A stretch of 64,000 nt of DNA from Cardinium endosymbiont cBtQ1 of Bemisia tabaci (GCF_000689375.1 NZ_CBQZ010000001.1:547946-611945); one strand, 5' to 3'; counted from the first letter of the stretch, positions 1 through 9,979 are shown. A program made the numbers and translations. Notes: generated by a model from the letters alone, not told the origin.

Positions 1-907
1 TGTTTGGGTCTTCACCTAGGCCAGATCCCCGGGAACCTATAGAGCTTGGATCGGATGACGTATTTACCTTACAAGCCTCGTCCTGTTTCTTATTTTTAAT
101 GCAGACAGAAAACTGTTTACTTAAAATCGTTGGGATTCCATAAGATTTTCCAATTGCGGCACTACTTCCTCTTAGTTTTCCTTTTTTATCAAGATCAGTC
201 AAAAATCTAGCTAACTGACTTCCATCTAATAATTTCGCACTAGATGCGTCACTAAATTTAGTGCTAGCCTTAAATTTAGTTAACCCTTGTTGCAAAGTTA
301 GCGATAAAGGATCAAGAGCCTTTTCTTTTAATTCTTTAAGTCCAGCATCCCCCTCACCTTGATCAATTTTTTCCCACATCTGGCTAGCAATATTGGCAAG
401 GTTGTTACGAACAAGAGGAATCTCATTTATAGCCAATGCAAAGGCACGAGGTCGCTCCCTAATATAATTGTCAGGAACAGAGGCCAAAGCAGCTATATTT
501 TCTCTCAAATCTATTGGATAGGCACTAGCGTTTTTAACAAAACTACCAGTTAATCTCTTAACCAACTCTAAAATATTTGTTTTGCTATAGTCATTATCAG
601 ATAAGGATAAAACATGTGGCTGATTAGGGGATTGACTTTGCTTAGCAAGAGGCAAATAATCTAAGCCTAAAGCACGAAAAAATATTTTTATAATTTCTTT
701 ATTTGCTGCTATGAAACCCGGATTACTCGTTGTTTTCATACCACTACCTTTAGCGCCCTCTCCCTCAGCACCTTGCTCCGTATTCTTTGTTGTATCTTCT
801 CCAGCTTTTTCATTTTTATCTTTGTTACAATTGCTGCCCAATAATACACCAGCTAATAACAAACTAGACAAAGACGGAATTTTATTTCCAATTTTTTTAT
901 AAACCAT
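1..907 (-). CDS. Putative secreted lipoprotein, C-terminus beyond window edge
   Basis: An open frame starts at the ATG at 907 and runs without a stop to the first base, giving about 302 residues, so the gene continues outside the window. The N-terminus has lysines followed by a hydrophobic stretch (SLLLAGVLLG) and a cysteine at residue 27, as in a lipoprotein signal, although the residues just before it (G-S-N) are not a classical lipobox. A Lys/Glu/Gly-rich linker follows the cysteine, and then a largely helical region. I recognise no domain. It is probably an exported envelope or host-facing protein. The minus-strand frame is far longer than any competing frame here. Confidence 0.6.
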   Translation of the reverse strand, partial: MVYKKIGNKIPSLSSLLLAGVLLGSNCNKDKNEKAGEDTTKNTEQGAEGEGAKGSGMKTTSNPGFIAANKEIIKIFFRALGLDYLPLAKQSQSPNQPHVLSLSDNDYSKTNILELVKRLTGSFVKNASAYPIDLRENIAALASVPDNYIRERPRAFALAINEIPLVRNNLANIASQMWEKIDQGEGDAGLKELKEKALDPLSLTLQQGLTKFKASTKFSDASSAKLLDGSQLARFLTDLDKKGKLRGSSAAIGKSYGIPTILSKQFSVCIKNKKQDEACKVNTSSDPSSIGSRGSGLGEDPN

Positions 908-1138
908 TTTAACTTAATTTGATTGTTAATTATTTAATTTAACTAAATATGTTAAACACGTAATAGTACGTTACTGCAACAGGCCTCTGTACAATTATAA
1001 TATATAATCATATATTATCCAAACAGGGTAGATGAACTAAGGCTGATCTGTAGCATATATAGCATTACACCAAAACCGTTCAAAAAAATATTTGCTATAG
1101 CAATTATAATATAAAAAATAATACCATGCAACTATTTG

Positions 1139-3949
1139 TTACATTTTTTGTTTTAAATAATGGGCGGTATGGTTGTCGTTTTGCTGGATCAATGCTTCGG
1201 GGCTACCGGTAAATACCACTTTACCGCCTTGCTGGCCTCCATCGGGGCCTAGGTCAATAAGCCAATCGGCGCTTTTGATGACATCGATATGGTGTTCAAT
1301 GACAACTGCAGTATGGCCTTGGGCGATTAAGGCTTGAATCGCTTCCAATAATTGGGCTACGTCGTGCATATGGAGGCCAGTGGTGGGCTCGTCAAATATA
1401 AACAATAGGGGCTGATCGGTTAATTCTTTTTCTAGATAATAGGCCAATTTAAGCCGCTGCGCTTCTCCTCCACTTAGGGAACTAGAAGATTGCCCCAATT
1501 GGATATACCCCAACCCTACTTTTTGTAAAGCTTTTAATTTATGTGCAATTAGGGGTTGATCGGCAAAAAAAAGCAATGCTTCGTCTACGGTCATGGTGAG
1601 TACTTGGACAATGGTTTGGCCAGAATAGGTCACTTCAGCTATTTCAGCTTTAAATCGACTGCCTTTGCAACGGCCACAGGGTAGGTAAATGTCTGCCATA
1701 AATTGCATGTCTATCTTTTCCTGGCCTTCCCCTCGACAGTCGGGACATTGCCCTTTTTCGGAGTTAAAAGAAAAATGGCCGGATTGATAGTGGCGGGAAC
1801 GGGCGGTGGTGGTTTGGGCAAAAAGGTCTCGAATGGGGTCATAGAGGCCTAAATAGGTGGCGGGGTTGGAACGGGAGGATTTGCCCAATGGATTTTGGTG
1901 GACCAACTCTACGCCGTGAATGGCGGCTAGATCGCCTGCTAATAGGGTGGATGGAAGGGCGGACTGCACCAAAAAGGCTGGGGGCTTGGTGAGGTGTTGC
2001 ACCAAAGCAGGATAAAGGACTTCTTTGATTAGGGTGGATTTACCTGACCCACTGACGCCTGTGACGACGGTTAATACTGCTAGGGGAATGGTGACACTTA
2101 CCTGCTGTAGGTTATGTAAGGTGGCGTTTTGGATATGTAGCGCATGGTGCCAGGTGCGTCTGCGACTGGGCAATGGAATGGCAGCGGTGCCATTGAGGTA
2201 TTGTGCGGTATGGGTGGTGGCTTGCTGCAAGGCTGGAAAGGAACCTTGAAAAACCAATCTGCCTCCAGCGGAACCTGCTTGAGGGCCTATCTCAATAAGG
2301 GTATCAGCGGCACGCATGACCAATTCTTCATGCTCTACGACTACAACGGTGTTGCCTTGATTTTTTAAATTTAAGAGCAATGCGACCAACTGATCGGTAT
2401 CGCGGGGATGGAGGCCAATGGTGGGTTCATCTAGAATGTAAATGGTGCCAAAAAGGGGACTGCCTAATGCAGTGGCCAATTTAATGCGTTGATGTTCTCC
2501 GCCAGATAGGGTGGCAATGGGTCTACTGAGGGTTAAATAGGTTAAGCCAACTTGGGCCATATAATGGAGCCTGTTTTTGATTTCTACTACGATTCTTTCG
2601 GCAATGGCTGCTTGGTGTGGGGTAAGGGATAATCGATCAAAAAAAGGGATTAAGTCGTGAATGGGCATCAATAATAGATCGACCATGGAATGGTTATCGA
2701 TTTTAACATAATGGGCATCTGGGCGTAGACGGCTGCCTCGGCAGGCTAAACAGGTGGTTTTGCCGCGGTAACGGGATAGCAAAACGCGGTATTGTATTTT
2801 ATCGGTTTGGGTCGCGCAAAAGTCAAAAAATCGATCAATACCTATAAAATCGCCCTGTCCTTGCCATAGCAGTTTTTGTTGGTCTGGGGTCAAGCGGCTA
2901 TAAGGGAGGTCAATGGGAAAATGAAGGGCTTCATGGGTGGCCAAAAGGGGGGCCAACCACTTACGCATAATGGGGCCACTCCAGGGGGAAATGGCTCCTT
3001 CTACTACGGAAAGAGCTGGGTTGGGTACCACTTTAGAGGGGTCTATGCCGATCAACTGCCCGAGGCCTGAACAGCTTTTACAAGCGCCATGGGGGGTGTT
3101 AAAACTAAAAAAGGAAAGGGTAGGTAGGGTAAAAGTGATGCCGTCTAATTCAAATCGATCTGAAAAAGATTTTTGCGCCCCTCCCATGAGCGCTACTACC
3201 AGATGGCCCATGCCTTCAAAAAAGGCGGTTTGAACAGAATCTGCTATTCTATAGGAATAGGTCTGATCGGTTTTGGTGACGATCAGACGGTCTACCAGGC
3301 CATAAATGGGTTGGTCTAAGGAGAGAAAAGTATTGCCTGCCAATAGCTCTTCTATCCAAAAAAGGGCATTCCCTTGCACGACTCTGGTAAATCCTTTCCC
3401 TTGTTCGACTTTTAACTTTTGGACTAAGGTAACTTGGTCGGCTACTACTATGGGATAGAGGATCCATACTTTGGTACCATCTGGCTGTTGTTGAATGTAG
3501 TCTACTACATTGGAAACGTTATCTTTTTTGACTGGTTCTCCACTGATGGGAGAATAGGTTGTGCCGATACGGCCATAGAGTAAGCTAAGGTAATCACAAA
3601 GCTCTGTAAGGGTACCTACGGTAGAACGGGGATTTTTATTGGCCACATTTTGACGAATGGCAATAGCTGGAGAAAGGCCTTGAATGGCATCCACTGGAGG
3701 CTTTTCCATTTTACCTAGAAACTGGCGGGCATAGGCGCTGACGCTCTCTATGTACATACGCTGGGCTTCTACAAAAAGGGTATCTAAGACCAAAGAGGAT
3801 TTACCAGAACCAGATAATCCTGTAACGACTACGAGCTGGTTGCGTGGAATGGCTACATTTACTTTTTTGAGGTTATGTATGCTAGCGCCCTTTATAATAA
3901 TAAAATCTTTGGGACTAAGCTGATCTAAGTCTAATGAATGGCAGTGCAT
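1139..3949 (-). CDS. uvrA: Excinuclease ABC subunit A (UvrA)
   Basis: UvrA is the damage-recognition ATPase of nucleotide excision repair; a dimer loads UvrB on lesions. The 936-residue product has the family length. Two ABC modules are visible: Walker A GLSGSGKS at residues 44-51 and GVSGSGKST in the second half, each with its LSGGE signature (LSGGEHQR and LSGGEAQR). Zinc-binding CxxC pairs are present (CKSC, CLAC, CPDC, CGRC). The ATG at 3949 gives the expected start, MHCHSLDLDQ, ahead of the KGASIHNLKKV motif. It lies downstream of mscL on the same strand. It looks intact and the assignment is very safe. Confidence 0.97.
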   Translation of the reverse strand: MHCHSLDLDQLSPKDFIIIKGASIHNLKKVNVAIPRNQLVVVTGLSGSGKSSLVLDTLFVEAQRMYIESVSAYARQFLGKMEKPPVDAIQGLSPAIAIRQNVANKNPRSTVGTLTELCDYLSLLYGRIGTTYSPISGEPVKKDNVSNVVDYIQQQPDGTKVWILYPIVVADQVTLVQKLKVEQGKGFTRVVQGNALFWIEELLAGNTFLSLDQPIYGLVDRLIVTKTDQTYSYRIADSVQTAFFEGMGHLVVALMGGAQKSFSDRFELDGITFTLPTLSFFSFNTPHGACKSCSGLGQLIGIDPSKVVPNPALSVVEGAISPWSGPIMRKWLAPLLATHEALHFPIDLPYSRLTPDQQKLLWQGQGDFIGIDRFFDFCATQTDKIQYRVLLSRYRGKTTCLACRGSRLRPDAHYVKIDNHSMVDLLLMPIHDLIPFFDRLSLTPHQAAIAERIVVEIKNRLHYMAQVGLTYLTLSRPIATLSGGEHQRIKLATALGSPLFGTIYILDEPTIGLHPRDTDQLVALLLNLKNQGNTVVVVEHEELVMRAADTLIEIGPQAGSAGGRLVFQGSFPALQQATTHTAQYLNGTAAIPLPSRRRTWHHALHIQNATLHNLQQVSVTIPLAVLTVVTGVSGSGKSTLIKEVLYPALVQHLTKPPAFLVQSALPSTLLAGDLAAIHGVELVHQNPLGKSSRSNPATYLGLYDPIRDLFAQTTTARSRHYQSGHFSFNSEKGQCPDCRGEGQEKIDMQFMADIYLPCGRCKGSRFKAEIAEVTYSGQTIVQVLTMTVDEALLFFADQPLIAHKLKALQKVGLGYIQLGQSSSSLSGGEAQRLKLAYYLEKELTDQPLLFIFDEPTTGLHMHDVAQLLEAIQALIAQGHTAVVIEHHIDVIKSADWLIDLGPDGGQQGGKVVFTGSPEALIQQNDNHTAHYLKQKM

Positions 3950-4053
3950 AAATGGTATATGGTATGGAATAGCCTCTAATCATAGAGGGAAACGATGGGG
4001 TGATGGCTATGGATAGGTCCCATTATATCTTTATTGGGGAAATAGCTGTAAAG

Positions 4054-4413
4054 CTACTTTTTTAGCGCATCTCTTATTTCCCTCAAAAGCTTTTCGGTAG
4101 TGTCTACATTAGCAGTTTCCTCCGACTCTTTAAGGCCATAAAGCAGTTTTGCTAAGATAAAAACGACCAAACTAATGACGAAAAAGTTAAGCACCGCTGC
4201 GGCAAAATGGCCAATCTTAATACCGGGACCAATGACTATGGAGGACCAATGTTGATCGGATTTGGCCAATAGTGGGTGGACCATAGGCATAAAAAGATCT
4301 TCTACTACTGCAGTAACCATCTTACCAAATGCACCGCCCATAATAACTCCTACCGAGAGGTCTATTACATTGCCTTTGAAGGCAAATTTTTTAAATTCTT
4401 CTATAAAAGACAT
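4054..4413 (-). CDS. mscL: Large-conductance mechanosensitive channel (MscL)
   Basis: MscL is a homopentameric inner-membrane channel that opens under membrane tension to release solutes. The ATG at 4413 gives MSFIEEFKKFAFKGNVIDLS, the standard start; the open frame extends upstream to 4446, but those 11 residues fit no MscL N-terminus. TM1 is GNVIDLSVGVIMGGAFGKMV, with the conserved Asn/Asp and glycine face. TM2 is AAVLNFFVISLVVFILAKLL, followed by a charged C-terminal helix. At 119 residues it is slightly short of the E. coli protein but complete. It sits about 120 bp downstream of the injection-module baseplate gene on the same strand. Confidence 0.95.
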   Translation of the reverse strand: MSFIEEFKKFAFKGNVIDLSVGVIMGGAFGKMVTAVVEDLFMPMVHPLLAKSDQHWSSIVIGPGIKIGHFAAAVLNFFVISLVVFILAKLLYGLKESEETANVDTTEKLLREIRDALKK

Positions 4414-4533
4414 AATTAGATTGGATAGATCATTGGATGATACCAAAAGCTACTTTAAATATAATGGTATGGCCGGATAGATACAATAGTATGGTCTTGC
4501 TAGTCAATGGATAGGGGCTATTCTGTTTTATGG

Positions 4534-7011
4534 CTATGGCGTTGCTTTATTGTTATAAAACGTTATAAGCTCCATGAGTACGTTGGCTGCTTCATCTACT
4601 GCTATTTTATCAGCAGTGGGATCAATTTTTAATTCTATCCATGGCTTATAGGCCTGCTCGAACTTTTCCATATCCTCAAAATCCAACCACAAAATATTGG
4701 TAAGTATATGGGCAGGTCCTTCTATGATAACCATTTCTTCTATGGCATGTCTAAATACAGATTGCTGAAACCTAGCTGGCCAGGCAGGAAAAACCATGGT
4801 CATGGTAAATGAATAAGGGTCTTCTTCCGTAGTTAATGTATCTGCATTCCTAAGCAAAATATGTTCTATTAAGTGAAATCCTTCACATGCTTCATTCAAG
4901 GATCTAAACAATGCTAAGCTTTGTTGTACCATCGCTTCTGCTTGCTCAACCTCCATAATGGGCTTGGCACCGGTGATGAGCTCAATGGTTTGCGTTTTTG
5001 CTTTGTCTACATAAAGTAGAATGGTATAGACCCCATTGGCTTTTCTAACCATGTTGTAATATTTTTCATCAATGGCATAGGACATGACTAAGGATTGTAT
5101 GTTTTCATATTTCCCTCTAAACATCAACATCTCATCGTTTTCTTTCTGCGAATGGTTGCCCAAGAAAAGATCTAAAGTATGCTGCATAGCCCTTTTTTCT
5201 AAGTACATATGCTGCTTAACCACTTGATGAAAAAGACGTTTTTCTAAACTTTTAATGCCTAAATTGCGGTAGATGCGTCGCTTAAAACCAGATGGTATAT
5301 AATCAACCCAGCTGTTGACGGCATTGGCTGTTATATGGGCAGCTCGGTTTCTGTCTCTACTGATGGCAATGTAATCTTTTAGAAAAAGTGCTTTATGGGC
5401 ATTCAACGCATCCAATTGTTTTGCTTCATTTTTAGGATAGTGGGAAAGTGAGTAGAGGGTAAAGCGTTCTGCAAAATAAGCCAATAAATGGTCTAACATC
5501 CTTGATCGCTTGTCTACGCTTCGAATATCGCTTTCTAATGTACTATTTATGTAGGCACAATAGGCTCTTTCATCAGCTTCTATTTGATCTTCAACAGAGG
5601 GAGATGCTACTGTATCTTTTATATCTAGATACTTTCTTTGTACTACAAAATCAAGGTCATTACCTGGATCAGTTGCTTTAGTAGGCTGTTTGATAATGGT
5701 GTGCATACGAGGCACCTCCAAGGGTAATCTGCTATTGGGCTTATTATAATGCTCGCTATAGATGGCCATAGTGTGCTTGACATTGGACAACTGAACCAAA
5801 TAATTGGCAAAAAGTTGGTCAAAAAACATCAAAAAACCTTTTAATTGTTTTGCTTTAGCTTGGTTTTCAATTGTTTCAGATGGACTACACCCTTCGTGGC
5901 CTACATTATAGAGTAAGGGAAAATCTTGCTGTATGGAAACATGGTCTTCTAAATACCTATAGTTTCCTTCTAGCACAAAAACGTCCTCTTCTTGTACATA
6001 GACTTTCGTTAAAGTACCTCTTCCTTTCATATTCTCAAGTATATCAATGACTTTTCCCCAATTCGTTGTCAAGGGTAGGCCATTATAATGGAGGATAATT
6101 TCACTGTGTGGAAGGTCAAGTACTAAAGATCGATCTAGTAAGATGGGTATGGTAATGCTGCCTGTTCTTCCATCTTTTTCATGAATAAAAAGCTCAAAGT
6201 TTAATACGTTTTTAATATTAACTATTTTAGTGGCTTGTTCTAAGAGTTCAACTGCATAAATTATAGACCTACTTTTCAGGTAAATTAACTCTTCTTGATC
6301 TATAAAACCTTGGTTGAGCAATGGCCCTGTAAAGATTTGATCTATGGTTCTGCCTTTATCTAGCAATTGGCTGATGCTGTAAAAAGGAACACAGGGGGAC
6401 AAAAATTCTTGAAAAGCAAATAATATTTGGGCAATCATTGTTTCGCCCTCTTCATACCCCAAGCAATGGGCTACTTCAAAGGTTGCTTTAACGCTAATAG
6501 GCAGTGTTTCCATCGCCTGAATAAGAAAGAAATCTTCACATAGATTTCTTTGGGGATATAATCTTTGCTGAATGACCTGCAACACTTCTTGTTCTTGTGG
6601 GGTGTGACGAATGCGTTCTTCAACATTTACAAAAATCTTATACCCCCCTTTGATTTCTTTTGGTCCATCACTTAAAAAGATGTCTGCATTTTTTACGCCT
6701 GGCACATCTAGCACAATTTTTAAAAAGTCCCACTGGGTAAGTGGATTACAAGGAAGTATTTCTTCAGCTTTGTAAAATGGTTGTTCATGGGTATGGGCTA
6801 CTGTATCAGGATCTTTGGCCCATATGTCTTCTATATAGAAGTTGGTCCTATATTGTAGATCCATAATGGCAAAGGACAATACTTCTAAAATGGTGATCCC
6901 AGGGTCATGGTCTCCATAGTCTGTCCATTTCTTCCCTGCTAACTGTTGTATATAGGCAATGCCTTGCTCCTTTAAAAAAGGATAATCAATGTCTTCTGGA
7001 CTATTTTCCAT
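4534..7011 (-). CDS. Baseplate J/gp6-like protein of a contractile injection system
   Basis: The 825-residue protein begins with a motif typical of gp6/J-like wedge proteins of contractile tails and Afp/PVC-type systems: KWTDYGDHDPGITILEVLSF at about residues 28-47, the family's (D)YxxHDPGITxLExL signature. Such proteins form the baseplate ring that triggers sheath contraction. The rest is an acidic alpha/beta protein without membrane segments. It lies 93 bp downstream of the gp25-like gene, completing a spike-tip-wedge set on one strand. No sheath or tube gene is in the window, so the remainder of the machine must be encoded elsewhere. Exact orthology (Afp11 versus Afp12 type) is uncertain. 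Confidence 0.8.
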   Translation of the reverse strand: MENSPEDIDYPFLKEQGIAYIQQLAGKKWTDYGDHDPGITILEVLSFAIMDLQYRTNFYIEDIWAKDPDTVAHTHEQPFYKAEEILPCNPLTQWDFLKIVLDVPGVKNADIFLSDGPKEIKGGYKIFVNVEERIRHTPQEQEVLQVIQQRLYPQRNLCEDFFLIQAMETLPISVKATFEVAHCLGYEEGETMIAQILFAFQEFLSPCVPFYSISQLLDKGRTIDQIFTGPLLNQGFIDQEELIYLKSRSIIYAVELLEQATKIVNIKNVLNFELFIHEKDGRTGSITIPILLDRSLVLDLPHSEIILHYNGLPLTTNWGKVIDILENMKGRGTLTKVYVQEEDVFVLEGNYRYLEDHVSIQQDFPLLYNVGHEGCSPSETIENQAKAKQLKGFLMFFDQLFANYLVQLSNVKHTMAIYSEHYNKPNSRLPLEVPRMHTIIKQPTKATDPGNDLDFVVQRKYLDIKDTVASPSVEDQIEADERAYCAYINSTLESDIRSVDKRSRMLDHLLAYFAERFTLYSLSHYPKNEAKQLDALNAHKALFLKDYIAISRDRNRAAHITANAVNSWVDYIPSGFKRRIYRNLGIKSLEKRLFHQVVKQHMYLEKRAMQHTLDLFLGNHSQKENDEMLMFRGKYENIQSLVMSYAIDEKYYNMVRKANGVYTILLYVDKAKTQTIELITGAKPIMEVEQAEAMVQQSLALFRSLNEACEGFHLIEHILLRNADTLTTEEDPYSFTMTMVFPAWPARFQQSVFRHAIEEMVIIEGPAHILTNILWLDFEDMEKFEQAYKPWIELKIDPTADKIAVDEAANVLMELITFYNNKATP

Positions 7012-7104
7012 AGTACGTCTATAAATAATGCTGATTTTAAAATTGTAGTGAATAAAGTAGCGCTAGCAGAACAACTATATAAAGGCTGCTTGTTGGGCAA
7101 GATA

Positions 7105-7509
7105 TTATCTATTAAATACAGGATGATAGCCATATTGGATGGTTGCTTCTATATTTAAGTGCTTAACTTTATAGTTTACCTGAATATCAATTGTTCCTTC
7201 CTCTTCATTGGAGCTGGTCAATTTAATATCAAGGACCTCTACCCTGGGTTCATGTTCTGTAATGGTTTGCTTGATATTGTTTACCATAAAGGTTTCCAAG
7301 TTGAGGTTCAATTGTTGAAAAGCAAGTGGGGTCAGGTCACAACCATATTTATGTTCCACTATGCGCTCACCTACCCTAGTCCGCATTAAGATGATTAAAC
7401 TCTCTTTGATATCATGTAGCCCGTTTACCATTTCTACGGTACTGCTATGATGGTTAAAACAAGGTGGGAACTTCCACCCTATCCCCAAAAAATTATGCTC
7501 ATTTTCCAT
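7105..7509 (-). CDS. gp25-like baseplate wedge protein (TssE/Afp9-type)
   Basis: The 134-residue product carries the gp25/W family pattern: FLGIGWKFPPCF near the N-terminus, a central helix with IKESLIILMRTRVGERIVEHKYGCDL (motif residues R-x-G-E-R and the GCDL turn), and the terminal strands. These proteins initiate sheath assembly in T4-like tails, T6SS and extracellular injection systems. The only ATG that suits the family is at 7509; the longer frame would need a TTG at 7548 and would overlap the PAAR gene. It is 28 bp downstream of the PAAR gene and probably cotranscribed. Confidence 0.85.
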   Translation of the reverse strand: MENEHNFLGIGWKFPPCFNHHSSTVEMVNGLHDIKESLIILMRTRVGERIVEHKYGCDLTPLAFQQLNLNLETFMVNNIKQTITEHEPRVEVLDIKLTSSNEEEGTIDIQVNYKVKHLNIEATIQYGYHPVFNR

Positions 7510-7537
7510 ACATTCCTTTTTTATCGATTGGTATATT

Positions 7538-7846
7538 TTATCCACCAATTATTACAGTAGGGCATCCTTTTAATATGGTTCCACCCATACCTGTTGTATC
7601 GCCTAAGCGTGCAGCAGGTTTACTACCTATTAAAACCGTTAAAGAGCCCCTCACAATGGTATCGGGATGGGGCGGTGGACCATTACAAAGCAGGGTATCT
7701 CCCATTCTTGCTGCAGGGAGTTTGCCTATTAAAACCGTTGGACAACCCAATACAACCATTCCTCCAGTGACATGGGGAACAGGGGGAACGCCTGGTGTGA
7801 CCATAGGACATATATGCTTATTTAATAATACAGCTGCAGGTGGCAT
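7538..7846 (-). CDS. PAAR-domain spike tip protein
   Basis: This 102-residue protein is almost entirely PAAR-like. It has the opening MPPAA, repeated PTVLIGxxPAARxGD and GCPTVIIGG turns, and Pro/Gly-rich beta hairpins, ending with GG. PAAR proteins cap VgrG-type spikes and sharpen or load the tip of contractile injection machines. It sits 47 bp downstream of the VgrG-like gene and 28 bp upstream of the gp25-like gene, as expected for a spike cassette. There is no C-terminal effector extension, so it would act as a structural tip rather than an evolved PAAR effector. Confidence 0.88.
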   Translation of the reverse strand: MPPAAVLLNKHICPMVTPGVPPVPHVTGGMVVLGCPTVLIGKLPAARMGDTLLCNGPPPHPDTIVRGSLTVLIGSKPAARLGDTTGMGGTILKGCPTVIIGG

Positions 7847-7893
7847 AGTGTGCTAATTAGTGTAATATGTAAAAAATCTACAAAATAATTTTA

Positions 7894-9684
7894 TCAATTG
7901 ATCAGTACAGTTGTACCTTTTATAATGGTGGCCATACCAGATTTTACTTCGGTACTGGCATTGCCACTTAGGGTAGCTTTCATGGAAGCTTGTGCATTGA
8001 TGTTCATGCTCTTCAGGTTTACATTTTGCATGCCGCTTAGAACGATGTCTTTTCCGGCTTGTATGGTGATACTGCCCCTTCCATTTAAATGAATATCTTT
8101 ACTGCTGGTTAGGTTGATCCCCGTATTGCTTAAAACAACTTTATTGCCATTTTGGTCTACTATTTCAATACTTTTTTGCTTATCTGATAGCTGAATAAGC
8201 CCTTTTTTAGCTGTTTTAATGATGATTTCAGGACCTTCTTTATCATCATGAAAAGTAAATTCTAATTTTTCTCTAGAAACAAAAGATTTAAAAGTATTTT
8301 TAGGATCAACGGTTTTAGGTGATGGGTGTTTGTTGCTATGAAGGGAACCTAAAATAATAGGGAATCGAATATCGTCATTTACGAAACCTACTACTACCTC
8401 ATCCTCCAATTCTGGAATAAAAAAAGCACCTGATGCTTGGGTGGCATAAAACGAGGCCAAACGACACCAAATGCCCTCTTTGGGTTTGTCTTGTACCAAC
8501 GGTAGATGTACTAAAATCCGATCATGTTTTTGAGGATCTTGTGTAATTTGTTTGACTACACCCAATTGTAGACCATGCATAGGGGGCATCATGCCCGCTG
8601 CTGGCAGTGGACCAATGTCATGGTATTTGTGCATGTAGCGCTGTGCATCTAGCCCTAAGGTCAATGTGGTTTGCCAATTTCCATTGGATATAATATGCTG
8701 GATACCGGATATATAGCCATCTCCTGCAAAGTGGGTTGCCCCTTTTTCAATGGTGATCATTCGATCATGACGCAATGCACCATTACCTGAAACGGTAAGG
8801 TTGCCTTTTATTTTAGCTATTCTACTTCGGCTGAGCAAACCCGTTGCCAACGTTTTGATCTCTAAAGGATCTAATATACCACTATGGGATATCGCAACGC
8901 TACCTGTTTGGGTAGCAGCGGTTAATTTTTTATAGGAGATACTACCCATAGACTGTTCGCCTGGATCAGTTGCTTTTTCAGAAACTTTACTGTGCTTGGT
9001 ACTGTCCCAAGCGTGGGCCGTAGCAGCTGACCATGGATCTTTTGCGTCTATTTCTGCATCAAAATCAATAAAATCAACGCCATAGGTATAGGTAAAGGCA
9101 CCTTTACCAGTTGCTTTTGGTTTTTTGATGGAAACTACGCCATCATTTACCACAACAACTTGTCCATTGGCTTCGGCGCGAATATTTAAAAAGTCCCAAT
9201 CGGATATTTCGTGTTGTGAAATATTTTCATGTACAATAGGAGTGGCTTCGATCTTATGGCTTAAGCCGCTATATCCATTCAAGATCTTTTTAAAAAGGTC
9301 GCTATCTTTTATTTTTACAAAATGCATTGTCTTGGGTGCAAGGGTAGCCTTATAGGCAACATCTCTACAGGTTACGGTCAATGTAGATAATCCGGTTGAC
9401 CTAGATTGGATGGCCAATTTAGCTACTACACCTTCAAATAGTTGGGCTAACCCATCGTCATAACCAGCTTGTATAACAACAGTGGCACCAATGGTAAAAG
9501 TTTTATCATTGGCTATAGAAAAAGTTTGCGATTGAATGCTACCATCATGCAAAACTATTTTTGCATAAGGAATTTTATTGATCCTTTTATCCACTATTAT
9601 GGATTGTATAGGGTAGCTTGTATCTAGGGTTTTACTGCCTATTTTTATAGCGTACTTAATAAAATCACCTGATATAGAAGCCAT
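7894..9684 (-). CDS. VgrG/Rhs-type spike protein (Afp8-like)
   Basis: The product (596 residues from the ATG at 9684; the longer frame would start with TTG at 9705) resembles VgrG/gpD-gp5 spike proteins. The N-terminal half is a gp27-like hub. In the middle there is a gp5-like OB fold (GVVKQITQDPQKHDRILVHL and the motif PELEDEVVVGFVNDDIRFP followed by ILGSLH). The C-terminus has a repetitive beta-helix (repeated SxxDIHLNGRGSITIQAGKDI-type strands) for the needle. It heads the module PAAR-gp25-baseplate J on the minus strand. No toxin domain follows the needle. The role is inferred from family architecture. Confidence 0.9.
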   Translation of the reverse strand: MASISGDFIKYAIKIGSKTLDTSYPIQSIIVDKRINKIPYAKIVLHDGSIQSQTFSIANDKTFTIGATVVIQAGYDDGLAQLFEGVVAKLAIQSRSTGLSTLTVTCRDVAYKATLAPKTMHFVKIKDSDLFKKILNGYSGLSHKIEATPIVHENISQHEISDWDFLNIRAEANGQVVVVNDGVVSIKKPKATGKGAFTYTYGVDFIDFDAEIDAKDPWSAATAHAWDSTKHSKVSEKATDPGEQSMGSISYKKLTAATQTGSVAISHSGILDPLEIKTLATGLLSRSRIAKIKGNLTVSGNGALRHDRMITIEKGATHFAGDGYISGIQHIISNGNWQTTLTLGLDAQRYMHKYHDIGPLPAAGMMPPMHGLQLGVVKQITQDPQKHDRILVHLPLVQDKPKEGIWCRLASFYATQASGAFFIPELEDEVVVGFVNDDIRFPIILGSLHSNKHPSPKTVDPKNTFKSFVSREKLEFTFHDDKEGPEIIIKTAKKGLIQLSDKQKSIEIVDQNGNKVVLSNTGINLTSSKDIHLNGRGSITIQAGKDIVLSGMQNVNLKSMNINAQASMKATLSGNASTEVKSGMATIIKGTTVLIN

Positions 9685-9979
9685 AGAGATAAAAAAATAA
9701 AGCAAAAAAAAGATGGTTGTGCAAGCGGCCTATGTAGGTAAAAATATATGCTTAGCACAGTAAGTTATTAGGTACCAACTACTCCCCTAACCTTTTATAG
9801 GTTAATTTGCTTACCAATCAGAGGAGTAAGCTCAAATAGTAGAACAAATAGCCGCTATTGGATGCATCCATTTAATATGAACCTTTTAATCATGCATAAG
9901 TAATAAAGTAAATAACGGGAGCATTTCCAAAAAAATAGACTATAAAGATGATTTTGACATTAAGGACCAGCAGGAGCGA
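9685..9979. other. Intergenic region upstream of the injection module
   Basis: About 300 bp of AT-rich sequence upstream of the spike gene. It presumably holds the module promoter, but I could not fix a convincing TTTG / TAnnTTTG pair. No RNA gene was seen. Confidence 0.4.

Noticed and set aside
7464..7856. 130-codon plus-strand frame opposite the PAAR gene
   Set aside because: Shadow of the Pro/Gly-rich PAAR repeat on the other strand.
4534..9684. Tail genes as a prophage remnant
   Set aside because: No capsid, terminase, integrase or lysis gene accompanies them. The VgrG-PAAR-gp25-J order fits dedicated injection systems known in this lineage better.
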